Source: Pseudomonas nitroreducens
GTDB lineage: Bacteria; Pseudomonadota; Gammaproteobacteria; Pseudomonadales; Pseudomonadaceae
Assembly: GCF_024170165.1 (NCBI RefSeq)
Contig: NZ_JALJXP010000004.1
Coordinates: 186,001 to 250,000 of the forward strand
Length of the DNA: 64,000 nucleotides
Direction: 5' to 3'
Part shown: positions 16,427-27,134 of the stretch, in pieces
Layout of the letters: each line of letters begins with the position of its first letter
How positions within the stretch are numbered: position 1 is the stretch's first letter
Position numbers and translations under genes: made by a program
The notes under the pieces: model-generated
Database searches by the model: none
What the model was told of the DNA's origin: nothing
The model's input: the letters and a program-made list of their open reading frames with translations, nothing else

Positions 16427-16573
16427 ATGACCGCCAACCAACTGCCCGAAAACCAGCGCCAGCGCTGCGAGGTATGGACCCGCGTGATGGGCTATCACCG
16501 CCCGGTGACGGCGTTCAACGCCGGCAAGCAATCCGAGCACCGCGAGCGCCGCCACTTCCGCGAGACGCGATGA
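16427..16573 (+). CDS. Stand-alone glycyl-radical domain of class III ribonucleotide reductase (split NrdD C-terminus)
   Basis: A 48-residue protein starting at the ATG at 16427, 7 bases after a strong AAAGGAG ribosome site; it begins 40 bases after the nrdD stop. It contains RCEVWTRVMGYHRPV followed by FNAGKQSEHRERRHF, which matches the C-terminal radical-domain pattern of ordinary class III reductases (TEVYSRVxGYxRPVxxWNxGKQxE). The glycine of RVMGY is the expected radical site. Its stop overlaps the nrdG start (ATGA). Having its own ribosome site and start argues for a genuine split subunit rather than a sequencing frameshift. It would have to dock on NrdD and be activated by NrdG. Small size means it is easily missed by gene callers. 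Confidence 0.82.
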   Translation: MTANQLPENQRQRCEVWTRVMGYHRPVTAFNAGKQSEHRERRHFRETR

Positions 16574-17268
16574 GCCGTACGCTCAGGGTCGGGGGCCTGG
16601 TGCCCCTGACCACCCTCGACTATCCCGGGCTGCTCGCCTGCGTGCTGTTCTGCCAGGGCTGCGCGTGGCGCTGCCGCTACTGCCACAATCCGGAGCTGAT
16701 TTCGGCGCGTGGCGAAGCGGAGATCCACTGGGACGACATTCTCGGTTTCCTCCGACGCCGCCAGGGTCTGCTGCAGGCCGTGGTGTTCAGCGGCGGCGAG
16801 GCAACGCTGCAGAACGCCTTGCCCGAGGCCATGGCCTGCGTGCGCGAGATGGGATTCCGCGCCGGACTGCACAGCGCCGGCATCCGCCCGGAGGCCTTCG
16901 CCCGCGCGCTGGCCCAGGCCGACTGGGTCGGCTTCGACGTCAAGGGACTGGCCGAGGACATGGACGCCATCACCGGCCGGAAGCGCAGCGGCCTGGCCAA
17001 CTGGCGCAGCCTGGAGCTGTTGCTGGAAAGCGCCGTGGACCACGAGTGCCGCACCACCGTGCACTGGCAGTTGTTCGACCTGGAACGCCTGCGTCGATTG
17101 GCCTTGCGCCTGCGCGCAATGGGTGTGGACAACTTCGTCGTGCAGCTGGCACGCAGCGGGCGGCAGCTCGACCCTGAGCTGATTGCCACACCCGCGCCCC
17201 ATGGCGCGCCCGATCTGTGGCAGGAGCTGCACACGCTGTTCCCGTCCTTCGAACTACGCGACGTCTGA
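16570..17268 (+). CDS. nrdG: Anaerobic ribonucleotide reductase-activating protein (radical SAM)
   Basis: A 232-residue radical-SAM activase. The cluster motif CAWRCRYC (CxxxCxxC) follows VLFCQGC near residue 30, with the SAM-binding FSGGEATLQ segment at about residue 77. It installs the glycyl radical on the reductase; here the target glycine would lie in the separate 48-residue protein encoded directly upstream. The start codon overlaps that gene's stop by four bases, so the two are translationally coupled and probably made in matched amounts. It is longer than E. coli NrdG (154 residues) and resembles the larger NrdG/YjjW-like activases. A REP cluster and a terminator follow. Confidence 0.92.
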   Translation: MSRTLRVGGLVPLTTLDYPGLLACVLFCQGCAWRCRYCHNPELISARGEAEIHWDDILGFLRRRQGLLQAVVFSGGEATLQNALPEAMACVREMGFRAGLHSAGIRPEAFARALAQADWVGFDVKGLAEDMDAITGRKRSGLANWRSLELLLESAVDHECRTTVHWQLFDLERLRRLALRLRAMGVDNFVVQLARSGRQLDPELIATPAPHGAPDLWQELHTLFPSFELRDV

Positions 17269-17282
17269 GCTCCCGTGTTCCC

Positions 17283-17331
17283 CTGCGGGAGCGGGCCATG
17301 CCCGCGATCGCGCGCATGGCGCGCTCCTGCA
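17283..17331. repeat. REP-type element, GGGCCATGCCC class
   Basis: CTGCGGGAGCGGGCCATGCC followed by CGCGATCGCGCGCATGGCGCGCTCCTGC. It has two GGGCCATG-like hairpins around a CGATCG centre. The same class recurs at 25993, 27073 and 44151 and as a half copy near 59961. It is distinct from the GAGCTTGCTCGC class that follows it. Confidence 0.8.
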
Positions 17332-17356
17332 ATTCAACTCCGCCTCAAGCGCTTTT

Positions 17357-17424
17357 GTAGGAGCGAGCTTGCTCGCGAACCAGACTCCGCTGCGGAAGCT
17401 GTTCGCGAGCAAGCTCGCTCCTAC
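17357..17424. repeat. REP pair (REPIN-like), GAGCTTGCTCGC class
   Basis: Two inverted REP arms, GTAGGAGCGAGCTTGCTCGC ... and its complement ending GCTCCTAC, flank a short unique loop. This is the standard two-arm arrangement in Pseudomonas and is placed between nrdG and speA. Confidence 0.85.
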
Positions 17425-17432
17425 GAAGAGCA

Positions 17433-17458
17433 AAAAGCCCCGCCGAAGCGGGGCTTTT
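17433..17458. terminator. Bidirectional rho-independent terminator between nrdG and speA
   Basis: AAAAGCCCCG and CGGGGCTTTT form a perfect 10-base stem around CCGAAG, with A and T runs on either side so it can act on both convergent units. It ends 24 bases before the speA stop codon. Confidence 0.9.
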
Positions 17459-17481
17459 CAGTTGCGCGAGCTACCAGCCAA

Positions 17482-19395
<1,914 letters not shown>

Positions 19396-19684
19396 GCGGG
19401 GTGGTCTCCTCAGATTGCGCGAATGTGTGCAGGCGCCCGCCCGGCGTGCGGGTGAGTCGTCAGGGCCTGGTGCAGTAAACCTAGCCGGGCCGCGTGACGT
19501 TGCCGTGTTGACCGCCGGGCTTGGCGGTAAGTTTAGGAAAATCCGACGACACGCCCAGGGCGCGCCGATAAATCTCCCATCTAGGGAAAGGGCTTGCCGG
19601 CCATGCACGGGGCGCGCATGGCCTGGAACCCGTTCTCGACAGGGGAGAGTCGCCTGTCCGTTGAGACAGACGGCAGAAGACGGC

Positions 19685-20056
19685 TCAGCCGCCGGATTTC
19701 TTCGCCTTGAGGCCGCGTTTGGTCAGCTCTTCGAGCAGCAGGTCGACGTGGTCGCCCTGGATCTCGATGATGCCGTCCTTCAACGCGCCACCCGTGCCGC
19801 AGCGCTTCTTCAGCGCGGTGGCCAGGTCCTTCAGCGCTTCAGCCGCCAGCGGCACACCGGTCACCGTGGTCACGGTCTTGCCACCGCGGCCCTTGGTTTC
19901 CCGACGCACGCGAGCGATGCCATCGCCGGCCGGAATCTCGGCCTGCTTGCAGATGCACGCGCCAATGGGCTGATTGCAGTCCGGGCAATGCCGGCCGGAA
20001 TCAGTGGAATAGACGAGCCCGCCGAGGGCGGACAGGGAGGATGCTTTCTTGACCAC
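19685..20056 (-). CDS. yciH: SUI1/YciH-family translation factor
   Basis: A 123-residue protein with the eIF1/SUI1 domain in its C-terminal two thirds ([19 protein letters not shown] ... [26 protein letters not shown]). An N-terminal zinc-ribbon-like segment with four cysteines ([13 protein letters not shown]) precedes it, as in bacterial YciH. It is thought to influence start-codon selection on the 30S subunit. It lies next to speA, as I recall from P. aeruginosa, but 289 bases separate them, so cotranscription is uncertain. Confidence 0.88.
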   Translation of the reverse strand: MVKKASSLSALGGLVYSTDSGRHCPDCNQPIGACICKQAEIPAGDGIARVRRETKGRGGKTVTTVTGVPLAAEALKDLATALKKRCGTGGALKDGIIEIQGDHVDLLLEELTKRGLKAKKSGG

Positions 20057-20365
20057 CGGGCGTTTCCCCAGGATTGGCCTCTTCGGGCCAGGTCAACGAA
20101 TGGCCGGCTGGCGCCGACCGCGACGCCCCACTCAGGCAGGGGCTGCGCAATTCCCGGCGGAGGACCCTGCCGGAAAGGTCGCGCAATTTAGCAGCATTGA
20201 AGGCAAATGCTAAGAGCGAAAATGCGTCATTGATCGGCGGTTTGGCGACATGCCAGCGCAGCAGGGTTGTTGTAGGAGCGAGCTTGCTCGCGAACCAGCC
20301 CCGCTGCGAAGCCTTTCGCGAGCAAGCTCGCCCCTACGAAGAGCAACCCGCAGCGGGCTGGAGCG
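20057..20365. other. Gene-free stretch between NUDIX gene and yciH
   Basis: About 310 bases with no convincing ORF. It should carry the yciH promoter on the minus strand. The only recognisable content is the REP pair at 20272-20337. Confidence 0.6.
20272..20337. repeat. REP pair, GAGCTTGCTCGC class
   Basis: Inverted arms GTAGGAGCGAGCTTGCTCGC and GCGAGCAAGCTCGCCCCTAC surround a 20-base loop. It lies downstream of the minus-strand NUDIX gene. Confidence 0.85.
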
Positions 20366-20905
20366 TCAGAAGCTGACCAGGTACTTGCGCAGCGCCGCCA
20401 GCGAGTCCGGGCAGTAAGGCGTGCCTGCCCTGGCCTCGGCCAGCGCCTGGTGCGGATCGATGAACTTCGCTTCCAGCACCTCTTCGGGCTGCAAGGTCAG
20501 CGGCGCATCGGACACGGCAGAGAACACCGCGCACCACAGCCGGTTGTCCGGCTGGTCGAAGAAGAAGGTGCCATGGGCGCGCAGTTCGACGCCGGCGATG
20601 CCCAGTTCTTCTTCCAGCTCGCGGGCGGCGGACTCGGCGTAGCTCTCGTCGGCCTGCACCATGCCGCCGGCGGCCGGGTCCCAGTAGCCGGGATAGACCG
20701 CCTTGCTCAAGGTGCGGCGGTGCACGCACAACTCACCGGCGGAGTTGAACAGCAGGATGAAGGTGCCGCGGCCGATCAGCCCGCGCGCGCGCAGTTCGGC
20801 GCGCGGCAGGCTGCCCAGCAACTGGTCGTCTTCGTCGACCCAGGCGATCTTCTCGGCGTCCGAAGCCGCCCGGTGGGCGGCTTCCTTGTCGCTGATGCCA
20901 GCCAT
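20366..20905 (-). CDS. NUDIX hydrolase (YfcD-like)
   Basis: A 179-residue protein with a complete Nudix box (GGMVQADESYAESAARELEE ELGI, fitting Gx5Ex7REUxEExGU). The preceding FILLFNSAGELCVHRRTLSKAVYPGYWDPAAGG has the arrangement of YfcD/Idi-like Nudix proteins. It hydrolyses some nucleoside-diphosphate-linked compound; the substrate is not known. The gene begins 3 bases after the stop of the DUF2333 gene, so the two form one minus-strand unit. I recall the same pairing in P. aeruginosa. Confidence 0.88.
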   Translation of the reverse strand: MAGISDKEAAHRAASDAEKIAWVDEDDQLLGSLPRAELRARGLIGRGTFILLFNSAGELCVHRRTLSKAVYPGYWDPAAGGMVQADESYAESAARELEEELGIAGVELRAHGTFFFDQPDNRLWCAVFSAVSDAPLTLQPEEVLEAKFIDPHQALAEARAGTPYCPDSLAALRKYLVSF

Positions 20906-20908
20906 GGA

Positions 20909-21973
20909 TCAGCCCTGGGCCAGCAGCTGGCGCAGGTCGATGATCGCGGCGTTGGCGCGGGAAATGTAGTTGGCCATCACCAGCGAGTGGTTGGCCAGCA
21001 CGCCGAAGCCGCTGCCGTTGAGGACCATCGGGCTCCACAGCGGCGCCTCGGCGGCTTCCAGCTCGCGGATGATCTGGCGCACGCTGACGGTGGCGTTCTT
21101 CTTCGCCAGCACGTCGGCGAAGTCCACCTCGATGGCGCGCAGGATGTGCGACAGCGCCCAGGCCTGGCCGCGGGCTTCGTAGAACACGTTGTCGATCTGC
21201 ATCCAGGGGGTTTCCTGGATCACTTCCTCGACTTCCGGCGCCTGGCCGGGGGTGACCGGCTGCATCGGCGTGATGTTAGTGTTCAGCTTGACCCGGCCGA
21301 CGCTGGCCGAGAGGCGCTGGGACAGCGAGCCCAGGCGGGTGGAGACGTCACCCAGCCAGTTGTTCAGGCTGTCGGCGCGGGCATAGAACTGCGCGCCGGC
21401 CGGATCGGCGGAGAGGCGGCCCAGGTAGCGGTCCAGGGACTTGATGCCCTCGGCGTACTCCGATTCGGAGGACGGCAGCGCCCAGCTCTTGTTGTCGAAG
21501 TTGAAGCGCGGCTCGGCGCGTGCCAGGTCAGCGTCCTCGGTGGACTGCGACTGGGAGCGGGCGAAGTCCTTGCGCAGCGCGCGGGACAGGTCGCGCACCT
21601 GGACCAGGGCGCCGTATTCCCAGCTGGGCATGTTGTCCAGCCAGACGCCCGGCGGGAAGATGTCGTTGGACAGGTAGCCGCCGGGCTTGTCGAGCAGCGT
21701 GGCGACCACTTCCTTGAGGGTTTCCACCGTGGTGTAGCCCACCACCATCTGCCGGCCGGCGCGCTCGGCGGCGGCCTGGGCGTTCTGCTGTACGGGGAAG
21801 AGGTCCGGCTCCTGGCTCCAGTACCAGCCGATCGCGCCGCAGATCACCAGATAGACGCCCAGCAGACCACCGAGCACGCGGCCCAGCCAGGGGCCGCCGA
21901 AGTAGGCGCGCGCGTCGTCCACCGAGTCGTTCACGCGATCTCGTACGGAGCCGCGTTTCTTCCAGTTCCACAT
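20909..21973 (-). CDS. DUF2333-family membrane-anchored protein
   Basis: A 354-residue protein with one N-terminal transmembrane helix at about residues 32-52 (LGRVLGGLLGVYLVICGAIGWYW) and a large, probably periplasmic, helical remainder. It matches the DUF2333 family in its start (MWNWKKRGSVRDRVNDSVDDARAYFGG), in PGGYLSNDIFPPGVWLDNMPSWEYG and in length. Function is unknown. It is the first gene of a two-gene unit with the NUDIX hydrolase and is divergent from gcbA, with 282 bases between. Confidence 0.82.
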   Translation of the reverse strand: MWNWKKRGSVRDRVNDSVDDARAYFGGPWLGRVLGGLLGVYLVICGAIGWYWSQEPDLFPVQQNAQAAAERAGRQMVVGYTTVETLKEVVATLLDKPGGYLSNDIFPPGVWLDNMPSWEYGALVQVRDLSRALRKDFARSQSQSTEDADLARAEPRFNFDNKSWALPSSESEYAEGIKSLDRYLGRLSADPAGAQFYARADSLNNWLGDVSTRLGSLSQRLSASVGRVKLNTNITPMQPVTPGQAPEVEEVIQETPWMQIDNVFYEARGQAWALSHILRAIEVDFADVLAKKNATVSVRQIIRELEAAEAPLWSPMVLNGSGFGVLANHSLVMANYISRANAAIIDLRQLLAQG

Positions 21974-22255
21974 GGCAAGTTCCTTGATGTCCCGAATTCG
22001 AAGAGTGCTTGGACCCGCAACCGGCCCCAGGGTGCCGGAATTTTAGGCCCATCGGTGCAAGCATGCCGCACGGCGGCAGGGCAGCGCAGCCTACCCTGCG
22101 CATGGTGCGCGGTAATGCGGTGAATTACAAAGCGACACAAACACAGGATGTTTGACCGAAGGCACTGTTATTGCCATCAAGGATTGGTAGCATAGGGCCA
22201 TCAGTGTGTATCACGGCGGAAACATGTTCGCCCCGCTGGCCGACGGTACGGCCCT

Positions 22256-23881
22256 ATGAAGAAGCGCGCGATGACCGAGCTCGACGATCCATCCCTCGAC
22301 CGCCTCAAGCACCACTTCGCCCAGCGGGTGATCCACCAGGCCCGTCACCTGCTGGAAGTCTGGCAGCGCCTGTCACGCTCGGAGTGGAACAGCGCCGGCA
22401 CGGCCGAGCTGGCCGAGGCCTGCCTGCGCCTGCAACGTTATGCCGAGCGCTTCGAACAGGCCGAACACGCCGACCTGGCCAAGGCCATCGACCAGTGCCT
22501 GCGCGCCGTGCAGGACAATCGCGGGCGCCTCTCCAGCGAGCTGATCACCGAGCTGAACCGCCTGATGCAGCGCCTGTCGCGTACCGGCCTGCGCCACGGC
22601 GACCAGTTCGAGCAGACCAACCTGCCGCCGCTGCGCAAGCCGGTCTACCTGGCCCTGCAGGACCAGGAACGCGCCGAGCGCCTGGCCCAGCAGCTGGAAT
22701 TCTTCGGCATGGCCGCGCAGCCCTGCGAGCATGCCAACGCCTTCCGCGCCGCCATGGCCGACCGCCACCCGGCGGCCATCGTGATGGAAATCGACTTCGC
22801 CAACGGCCAGGGCCTGGCGCTGGCCGATGAAGCCCAGGCCGGCCTCAAGCAGAAGCTGCCGGTGCTGTTCTTCAGCCATGAAGAGACCGACACCCCGACC
22901 CGCCTGGCCGCTGCCCGCGCCGGTGGCCAGGACTTCTTCAGCGGCGCGCTGGACGCCTCCGGCCTGCTGGAGAAGATCGAGACGCTGACCCGCGTGGCGC
23001 ATTACGAGCCGTTCCGCGTACTGATCGTCGACGACTCCCGCGCCCAGGCCGCGCACACCGAGATGGTCCTCAACAGCGCCGGCATCGTCACCCGCGCGCT
23101 CACCGCGCCGCTGTCGGTGATGGCCGAGCTGGCCGAGTTCCAGCCGGACCTGATCATCCTCGACATGTACATGCCCGAGTGCCTGGGCACCGAGCTGGCC
23201 AAGGTGATCCGCCAGCATGAGCGCTACGTCAGCGTGCCGATCATCTACCTGTCCGCCGAGGACGACCTGGACAAGCAGCTCGACGCGATGAGCGAAGGCG
23301 GCGACGACTTCCTCACCAAGCCGATCAAGCCGCGCCATCTGATCGCCACCGTACGCAACCGCGCCGCCCGCGCGCGCAGCCTGAAGGCGCGAATGGTGCG
23401 CGACAGCCTCACCGGCCTGTACAACCACACCCACACCCTGCAACTGCTCGACGACGCCCGCTTCCGCGCGCGCCGCGAGGAGCGCCCGCTGACCTTCGCG
23501 ATGCTCGACATCGACCACTTCAAGCGGGTCAATGACACCTACGGGCACCCCATGGGCGACCGGGTGATCAAGAGCCTGGCGCTGTTTCTCAAGCAGCGCC
23601 TGCGCAAGACCGATCACATCGGCCGTTACGGTGGCGAGGAGTTCGCCGTGGTGCTGCCGGACACCGATGCCGCCTCGGCGCACAAGGTGCTGGAGGAAAT
23701 CCGCCAGCGCTTCGCCGAAATTCATTACCCGGCGCAGCCCCATGACCTGTCCTGCACCTTCAGCTGCGGCATCGCCGAGCTGGGCGAGGAGATGGACATC
23801 AAGACCCTCGCCAAACAGGCCGACGAGGCGCTGTACACCGCCAAGCACGGCGGCCGCAACCGCGTCGAGGTCTACAAGTAA
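22256..23881 (+). CDS. gcbA: Response-regulator diguanylate cyclase (GcbA-type)
   Basis: A 541-residue three-part signalling protein. Residues ~1-125 are a helical region. About 130-250 is a degenerate receiver-like domain. About 253-372 is a receiver domain with acidic pair Asp259/260 and phospho-acceptor Asp303 (ILDMYMP). Residues ~378-541 are a GGDEF cyclase with GGEEF at 459-463 and an intact I-site (Arg450, Asp453). It should make cyclic di-GMP under phosphorelay control. Position next to a ctpL-like chemoreceptor and DUF2333 matches, from memory, PA4843 gcbA, which is linked to surface attachment and biofilm dispersion. The start could instead be the ATG at 22271 (MTELDD). No cognate kinase is adjacent. 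Confidence 0.88.
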   Translation: MKKRAMTELDDPSLDRLKHHFAQRVIHQARHLLEVWQRLSRSEWNSAGTAELAEACLRLQRYAERFEQAEHADLAKAIDQCLRAVQDNRGRLSSELITELNRLMQRLSRTGLRHGDQFEQTNLPPLRKPVYLALQDQERAERLAQQLEFFGMAAQPCEHANAFRAAMADRHPAAIVMEIDFANGQGLALADEAQAGLKQKLPVLFFSHEETDTPTRLAAARAGGQDFFSGALDASGLLEKIETLTRVAHYEPFRVLIVDDSRAQAAHTEMVLNSAGIVTRALTAPLSVMAELAEFQPDLIILDMYMPECLGTELAKVIRQHERYVSVPIIYLSAEDDLDKQLDAMSEGGDDFLTKPIKPRHLIATVRNRAARARSLKARMVRDSLTGLYNHTHTLQLLDDARFRARREERPLTFAMLDIDHFKRVNDTYGHPMGDRVIKSLALFLKQRLRKTDHIGRYGGEEFAVVLPDTDAASAHKVLEEIRQRFAEIHYPAQPHDLSCTFSCGIAELGEEMDIKTLAKQADEALYTAKHGGRNRVEVYK

Positions 23882-23896
23882 CACCCGCCACTGGTC

Positions 23897-23923
23897 TGGC
23901 GCGGCGCTCTGCCGCGCCATTTT
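23897..23923 (+). terminator. Rho-independent terminator after gcbA
   Basis: TGGCGCGGC and GCCGCGCCA form a perfect 9-base stem with loop GCTCT, followed by TTTT. It ends about 90 bases before ctpL, so ctpL has its own promoter. Confidence 0.85.
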
Positions 23924-24015
23924 CCGACACAATGCTGGCACCGTGTCATCAGCCAGTAACGAAACTGCAATAGGTTCAGGGCTCGCCGTTTTTTCGCTGT
24001 CGGTCGAGACCTGCC

Positions 24016-25983
24016 ATGCGCCTCAAGCTGCTCACCAACCTCAACACCTTCCTGCTCCTGCTCGTCTGCCTCGCGCTGGGCGCCACCCTGTGGTGGTCGC
24101 AACGCGCCCTGGAGCGCCCGTTCACGCTGATGGACCGTTACCTGGAACTCTCCCAGGGCTTCGAGCGCAAGGTCGCGCAGAACATCCAGGCGTACCTCGC
24201 CAGTGGCGACGCACTCAAGCAGAAGGCCGCCCAGCAGGGCCTGGACGAACTCGCCCAGGAGCTGCCGCAACTGCCGGACAGCCTCAGCCAGCTGCTCGGC
24301 CAGAGCCTCGACGAACTGCGCCAGTTCAGCGGCAACCAGCTGCTCGCCGCCGGCAAGCTGGCCGGCGACCCGCAGGGACTGCTGCTGCAGGCCGAGCGTG
24401 ACCTGCTGGCCGCGCTGGACCAGCTCGGCACCTACGCCGATGCCAGCCAGAACTCCGCCGCCGCCGAATACCGCACGCCGCTGCTGCAGGCCGGCCTGCA
24501 CCTGACGCGCCTGGCCCACGCCCGCGCCAAGCTGGTGGAGAGCGGCAACCCGGCGCTGGCCGAGGACATCCAGCGCGAACTGGAAACCCTGCGCCAGCTG
24601 GCCGAGCGCATCGACGCCCTGCCGCTGCTCGGCGTGCTGGAGCAACAGGCCTCCGCCTCCGACGACTTCGCCGCCATGATGGGCCTGGACTCCCAGCCGG
24701 CCGCCGAGGCGCAGAGCGAGGACCGTGGCGTGACGCTCAAGCGCGACCTCGCCAGCGTGCTGCGCCGTTACCCGGACGAACTCAACCGCACCCGCCAGTT
24801 GATCACCCAGCGCCAGGAACTGGCCAACGCCACCGCCCAGCGCCTCGGCGCCGTGCAGCAGGCCCTGGCGACCCTGGAGCCGCAGGTGCGCGAGGAGCGC
24901 TCGAAGATCCAGACCCAGGTGCGCGTCATCCAGGGCGCGCTGATCGCCCTGATTCTCGCCACCGCGCTGCTCATCGATACGCTGCAACGCCGGCTGGCGC
25001 GCGTGCTCGGCCAACTGGTCCCGGCGCTGTCCACCTGGGCCCGTGGCGATTTCAACAAACCCATTGCCCTGGCCACCCGCACCCGCGATCTGGTGGAACT
25101 GCAGGAATCACTGAACCGCCTGCGCGACTTCCTCGGCACCCTGGTCGGCACCATTCACCAGCGCGCCGAGGAAGTGGCCGGCAGCAGCCGCGCCCTGGCC
25201 GAACTCAGCGGCGGCCTGCACGCCGGCGCCGAACGCCAGGCCAGCGACACCGGGGAAATCCGCGATGCGCTGGGCGACATGGAAGCGGCGATCCAGCAGG
25301 TGGCCGGCGACGCCAGCCAGGCTGCCTCGGCCAGCCACGCGGCCGGCATGGCCGTCGAGCAGGGCCAGCAGGTGATCGGCAACAGCCTGAACGGCATGCG
25401 CGCGCTGGTCGACGAAGTGCAGAGCAACGCCCAGGCCATCGAGAACCTCGCCGAGGAGTCGGCCACCATCGGCAACGTGCTGGGGGTGATCCGCTCCATC
25501 GCTGACCAGACCAACCTGCTGGCGCTCAACGCCGCCATCGAGGCCGCACGGGCCGGCGAGCAGGGCCGCGGGTTTGCCGTGGTCGCCGAGGAAGTCCGCT
25601 CGCTGGCCCTGCGCACCACCGGCGCCACCGAGGAAATCCAGCAGCTCACCGCGCGCCTGCAGCAGGCTGCACGGCAGTCGGTGGAAGCAATGCGCAGCCA
25701 GGTCGAGCATGCGGAAGTCACCGCCAACCAGGCCGGCGCCGCCGAGGGCGCGCTGGACGAGGTAGTCGGCGCCATCCGCACCATCGCCAGCATGGCCGAG
25801 CGCATCGCCGAGAGCTCCGCCCAGCAGAGCGGCGCGGTCAGCGAGATCCGCTCGCACAGTGAGCGCATCCACGAGCTGGGCGGCGAGAACCTGCGCCTGA
25901 TCGGCCAGGGTCGCAGCCAGGGCGAGCAACTGCAGGAACTGGGCGGTGCGTTGCACACTGCCGTCAGAGCCTTCCGCGTATAA
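24016..25983 (+). CDS. ctpL: Methyl-accepting chemotaxis protein (CtpL-like)
   Basis: A 655-residue chemoreceptor. The first membrane helix is residues ~8-30, a large helical periplasmic sensor domain runs to ~300, and the second helix lies around 302-322 ([17 protein letters not shown]). A HAMP segment and the cytoplasmic signalling helices follow. The highly conserved hairpin tip reads [37 protein letters not shown] in two blocks. It lacks a C-terminal CheR-binding pentapeptide (it ends AVRAFRV). Gene order next to gcbA matches PA4844 ctpL, a receptor for inorganic phosphate under starvation; ligand specificity here is inferred from synteny only. Class 40H-type helical-bundle sensor is an alternative description. 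Confidence 0.85.
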   Translation: MRLKLLTNLNTFLLLLVCLALGATLWWSQRALERPFTLMDRYLELSQGFERKVAQNIQAYLASGDALKQKAAQQGLDELAQELPQLPDSLSQLLGQSLDELRQFSGNQLLAAGKLAGDPQGLLLQAERDLLAALDQLGTYADASQNSAAAEYRTPLLQAGLHLTRLAHARAKLVESGNPALAEDIQRELETLRQLAERIDALPLLGVLEQQASASDDFAAMMGLDSQPAAEAQSEDRGVTLKRDLASVLRRYPDELNRTRQLITQRQELANATAQRLGAVQQALATLEPQVREERSKIQTQVRVIQGALIALILATALLIDTLQRRLARVLGQLVPALSTWARGDFNKPIALATRTRDLVELQESLNRLRDFLGTLVGTIHQRAEEVAGSSRALAELSGGLHAGAERQASDTGEIRDALGDMEAAIQQVAGDASQAASASHAAGMAVEQGQQVIGNSLNGMRALVDEVQSNAQAIENLAEESATIGNVLGVIRSIADQTNLLALNAAIEAARAGEQGRGFAVVAEEVRSLALRTTGATEEIQQLTARLQQAARQSVEAMRSQVEHAEVTANQAGAAEGALDEVVGAIRTIASMAERIAESSAQQSGAVSEIRSHSERIHELGGENLRLIGQGRSQGEQLQELGGALHTAVRAFRV

Positions 25984-25992
25984 CGGAGCAAA

Positions 25993-26044
25993 CCTGTAGG
26001 AGCGCGCCATGCGCGCGATCGCGGGCATGGCCCACTCCTACAGG
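25993..26044. repeat. REP-type element, GGGCCATGCCC class
   Basis: Arms CCTGTAGGAGCGCGCCATGC and GCATGGCCCACTCCTACAGG surround a CGCGATCGCGG centre. It sits between the convergent ctpL and speB genes. Confidence 0.8.
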
Positions 26045-26069
26045 GTAACGTCGGCTTTAAACCCCAGGC

Positions 26070-27032
26070 TCAGCGCTCGCCCAGCTTGTGCCGCGCGGCG
26101 TACAGGCAAACCATCTCCATCGCCAAAGTCGCACCGGCCAGGGCGGTGATCTCGGCGCTGTCATAAGGCGGCGCGACTTCCACCACGTCCATCCCCACCA
26201 GGTTGATGCCGCGCAGGGCACGGAGGATTTCCAGCGCCTGATGCGAACTCAGCCCGCCGCAGACCGGCGTACCGGTGCCCGGTGCGAAAGCCGGGTCGAG
26301 GCAGTCGATGTCGAAGGTCAGGTACACCGGGTTGTCGCCCACCCGTGCGCGGATGCGTTCGGCAATCGCCTGCGGTGTATGGCGGTGCACCTCGCGGGCA
26401 TCCAGTACCTGGAAGCCCATCACGTCATCGTTGGTGGTACGCAGGCCGACCTGCACCGAGCGCGCCGGGTCGACCAGCCCCTCGCGGGCAGCGTGGTAGA
26501 ACATGGTGCCGTGGTCGATACGCTGGCAGTCTTCGTCCGGCCAGGTGTCGCTGTGGGCGTCGAAGTGGATCAGCGACAGCGGGCCATGCTTCTTCGCATG
26601 GGCCTTGAGCAGCGGGTAGCTGATGAAGTGGTCACCGCCCAGGGTCAGCAACGCGCAGCCGGCATCGAGGATACGAGCGGCGTGGGCTTCGATGACTTCC
26701 GGGGTTTCCTGCGGCACGCCGTGGTCGAAGGAGCAGTCGCCGTAGTCGATCACCGCCAGGTGGTCGAAGGGGTCGAATTCCCAGGGGAAGTGCCGGGCCC
26801 AGGCCATCTGCACCGAGGCGGCGCGGATCGCCCGCGGTCCGAAGCGGCTGCCCGGGCGGTTGGTGGTGGCGGTGTCGAAGGGCACACCGCTGACCACCAG
26901 GTCGACGCCGCGCAGGTCGCGGCTGTAGCGGCGGCGCATGAAGCTGGTGATGCCGGCGTAGGTGGATTCGGCAGCGGTACCGTAAAGGCTGTCGCGGGTG
27001 ATGGCCTGGTCGTTGTCTTGGGCGAGATCCAT
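26070..27032 (-). CDS. speB: Agmatinase
   Basis: A 320-residue ureohydrolase that splits agmatine into putrescine and urea. The manganese-site motifs are all present: GGDHFISYP, HFDAHSDT and DIDCLDPAFAPG. The substrate-side segments (GVPFDTATTNRPGSRFGP, DHGTMFYHAAREGL, GMDVVEVAPPYDSAEITALA) follow E. coli SpeB closely, more so than guanidinobutyrase GbuA or guanidinopropionase GpuA. Agmatinase is therefore preferred, though substrate specificity in this family needs assay. It is downstream of a PotF-like binding protein gene on the same strand (102 bases, with a REP between) and next to a divergent LysR gene. Together with speA it completes arginine-to-putrescine conversion. Confidence 0.88.
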   Translation of the reverse strand: MDLAQDNDQAITRDSLYGTAAESTYAGITSFMRRRYSRDLRGVDLVVSGVPFDTATTNRPGSRFGPRAIRAASVQMAWARHFPWEFDPFDHLAVIDYGDCSFDHGVPQETPEVIEAHAARILDAGCALLTLGGDHFISYPLLKAHAKKHGPLSLIHFDAHSDTWPDEDCQRIDHGTMFYHAAREGLVDPARSVQVGLRTTNDDVMGFQVLDAREVHRHTPQAIAERIRARVGDNPVYLTFDIDCLDPAFAPGTGTPVCGGLSSHQALEILRALRGINLVGMDVVEVAPPYDSAEITALAGATLAMEMVCLYAARHKLGER

Positions 27033-27072
27033 GGCTTCCTCGTTGTCGTTATCGGTAGATCACGGTGATGGA

Positions 27073-27122
27073 CTGCAGGAGCGCCCCATGCGCGCGATCG
27101 CCGGCATGGCCCGCTCCTGCAG
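27073..27122. repeat. REP-type element, GGGCCATGCCC class
   Basis: CTGCAGGAGCGCCCCATGCG and CCGGCATGGCCCGCTCCTGCAG form the arms, with the CGATCG centre. It lies between speB and the upstream binding-protein gene within a probable operon, so it could affect mRNA stability. Confidence 0.8.
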
Positions 27123-27134
27123 GGAGTTTCGGGC

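Noticed and set aside
19396-19608. Upstream extension of speA to the ATG at 19608
   Set aside because: The extra 71 residues have no family similarity; conserved SpeA proteins start [10 protein letters not shown].
26070-27032. Guanidinobutyrase (GbuA) or guanidinopropionase (GpuA) identity for the ureohydrolase
   Set aside because: Segments around the active site follow E. coli SpeB more closely than the GbuA sequence I remember; assay would settle it.
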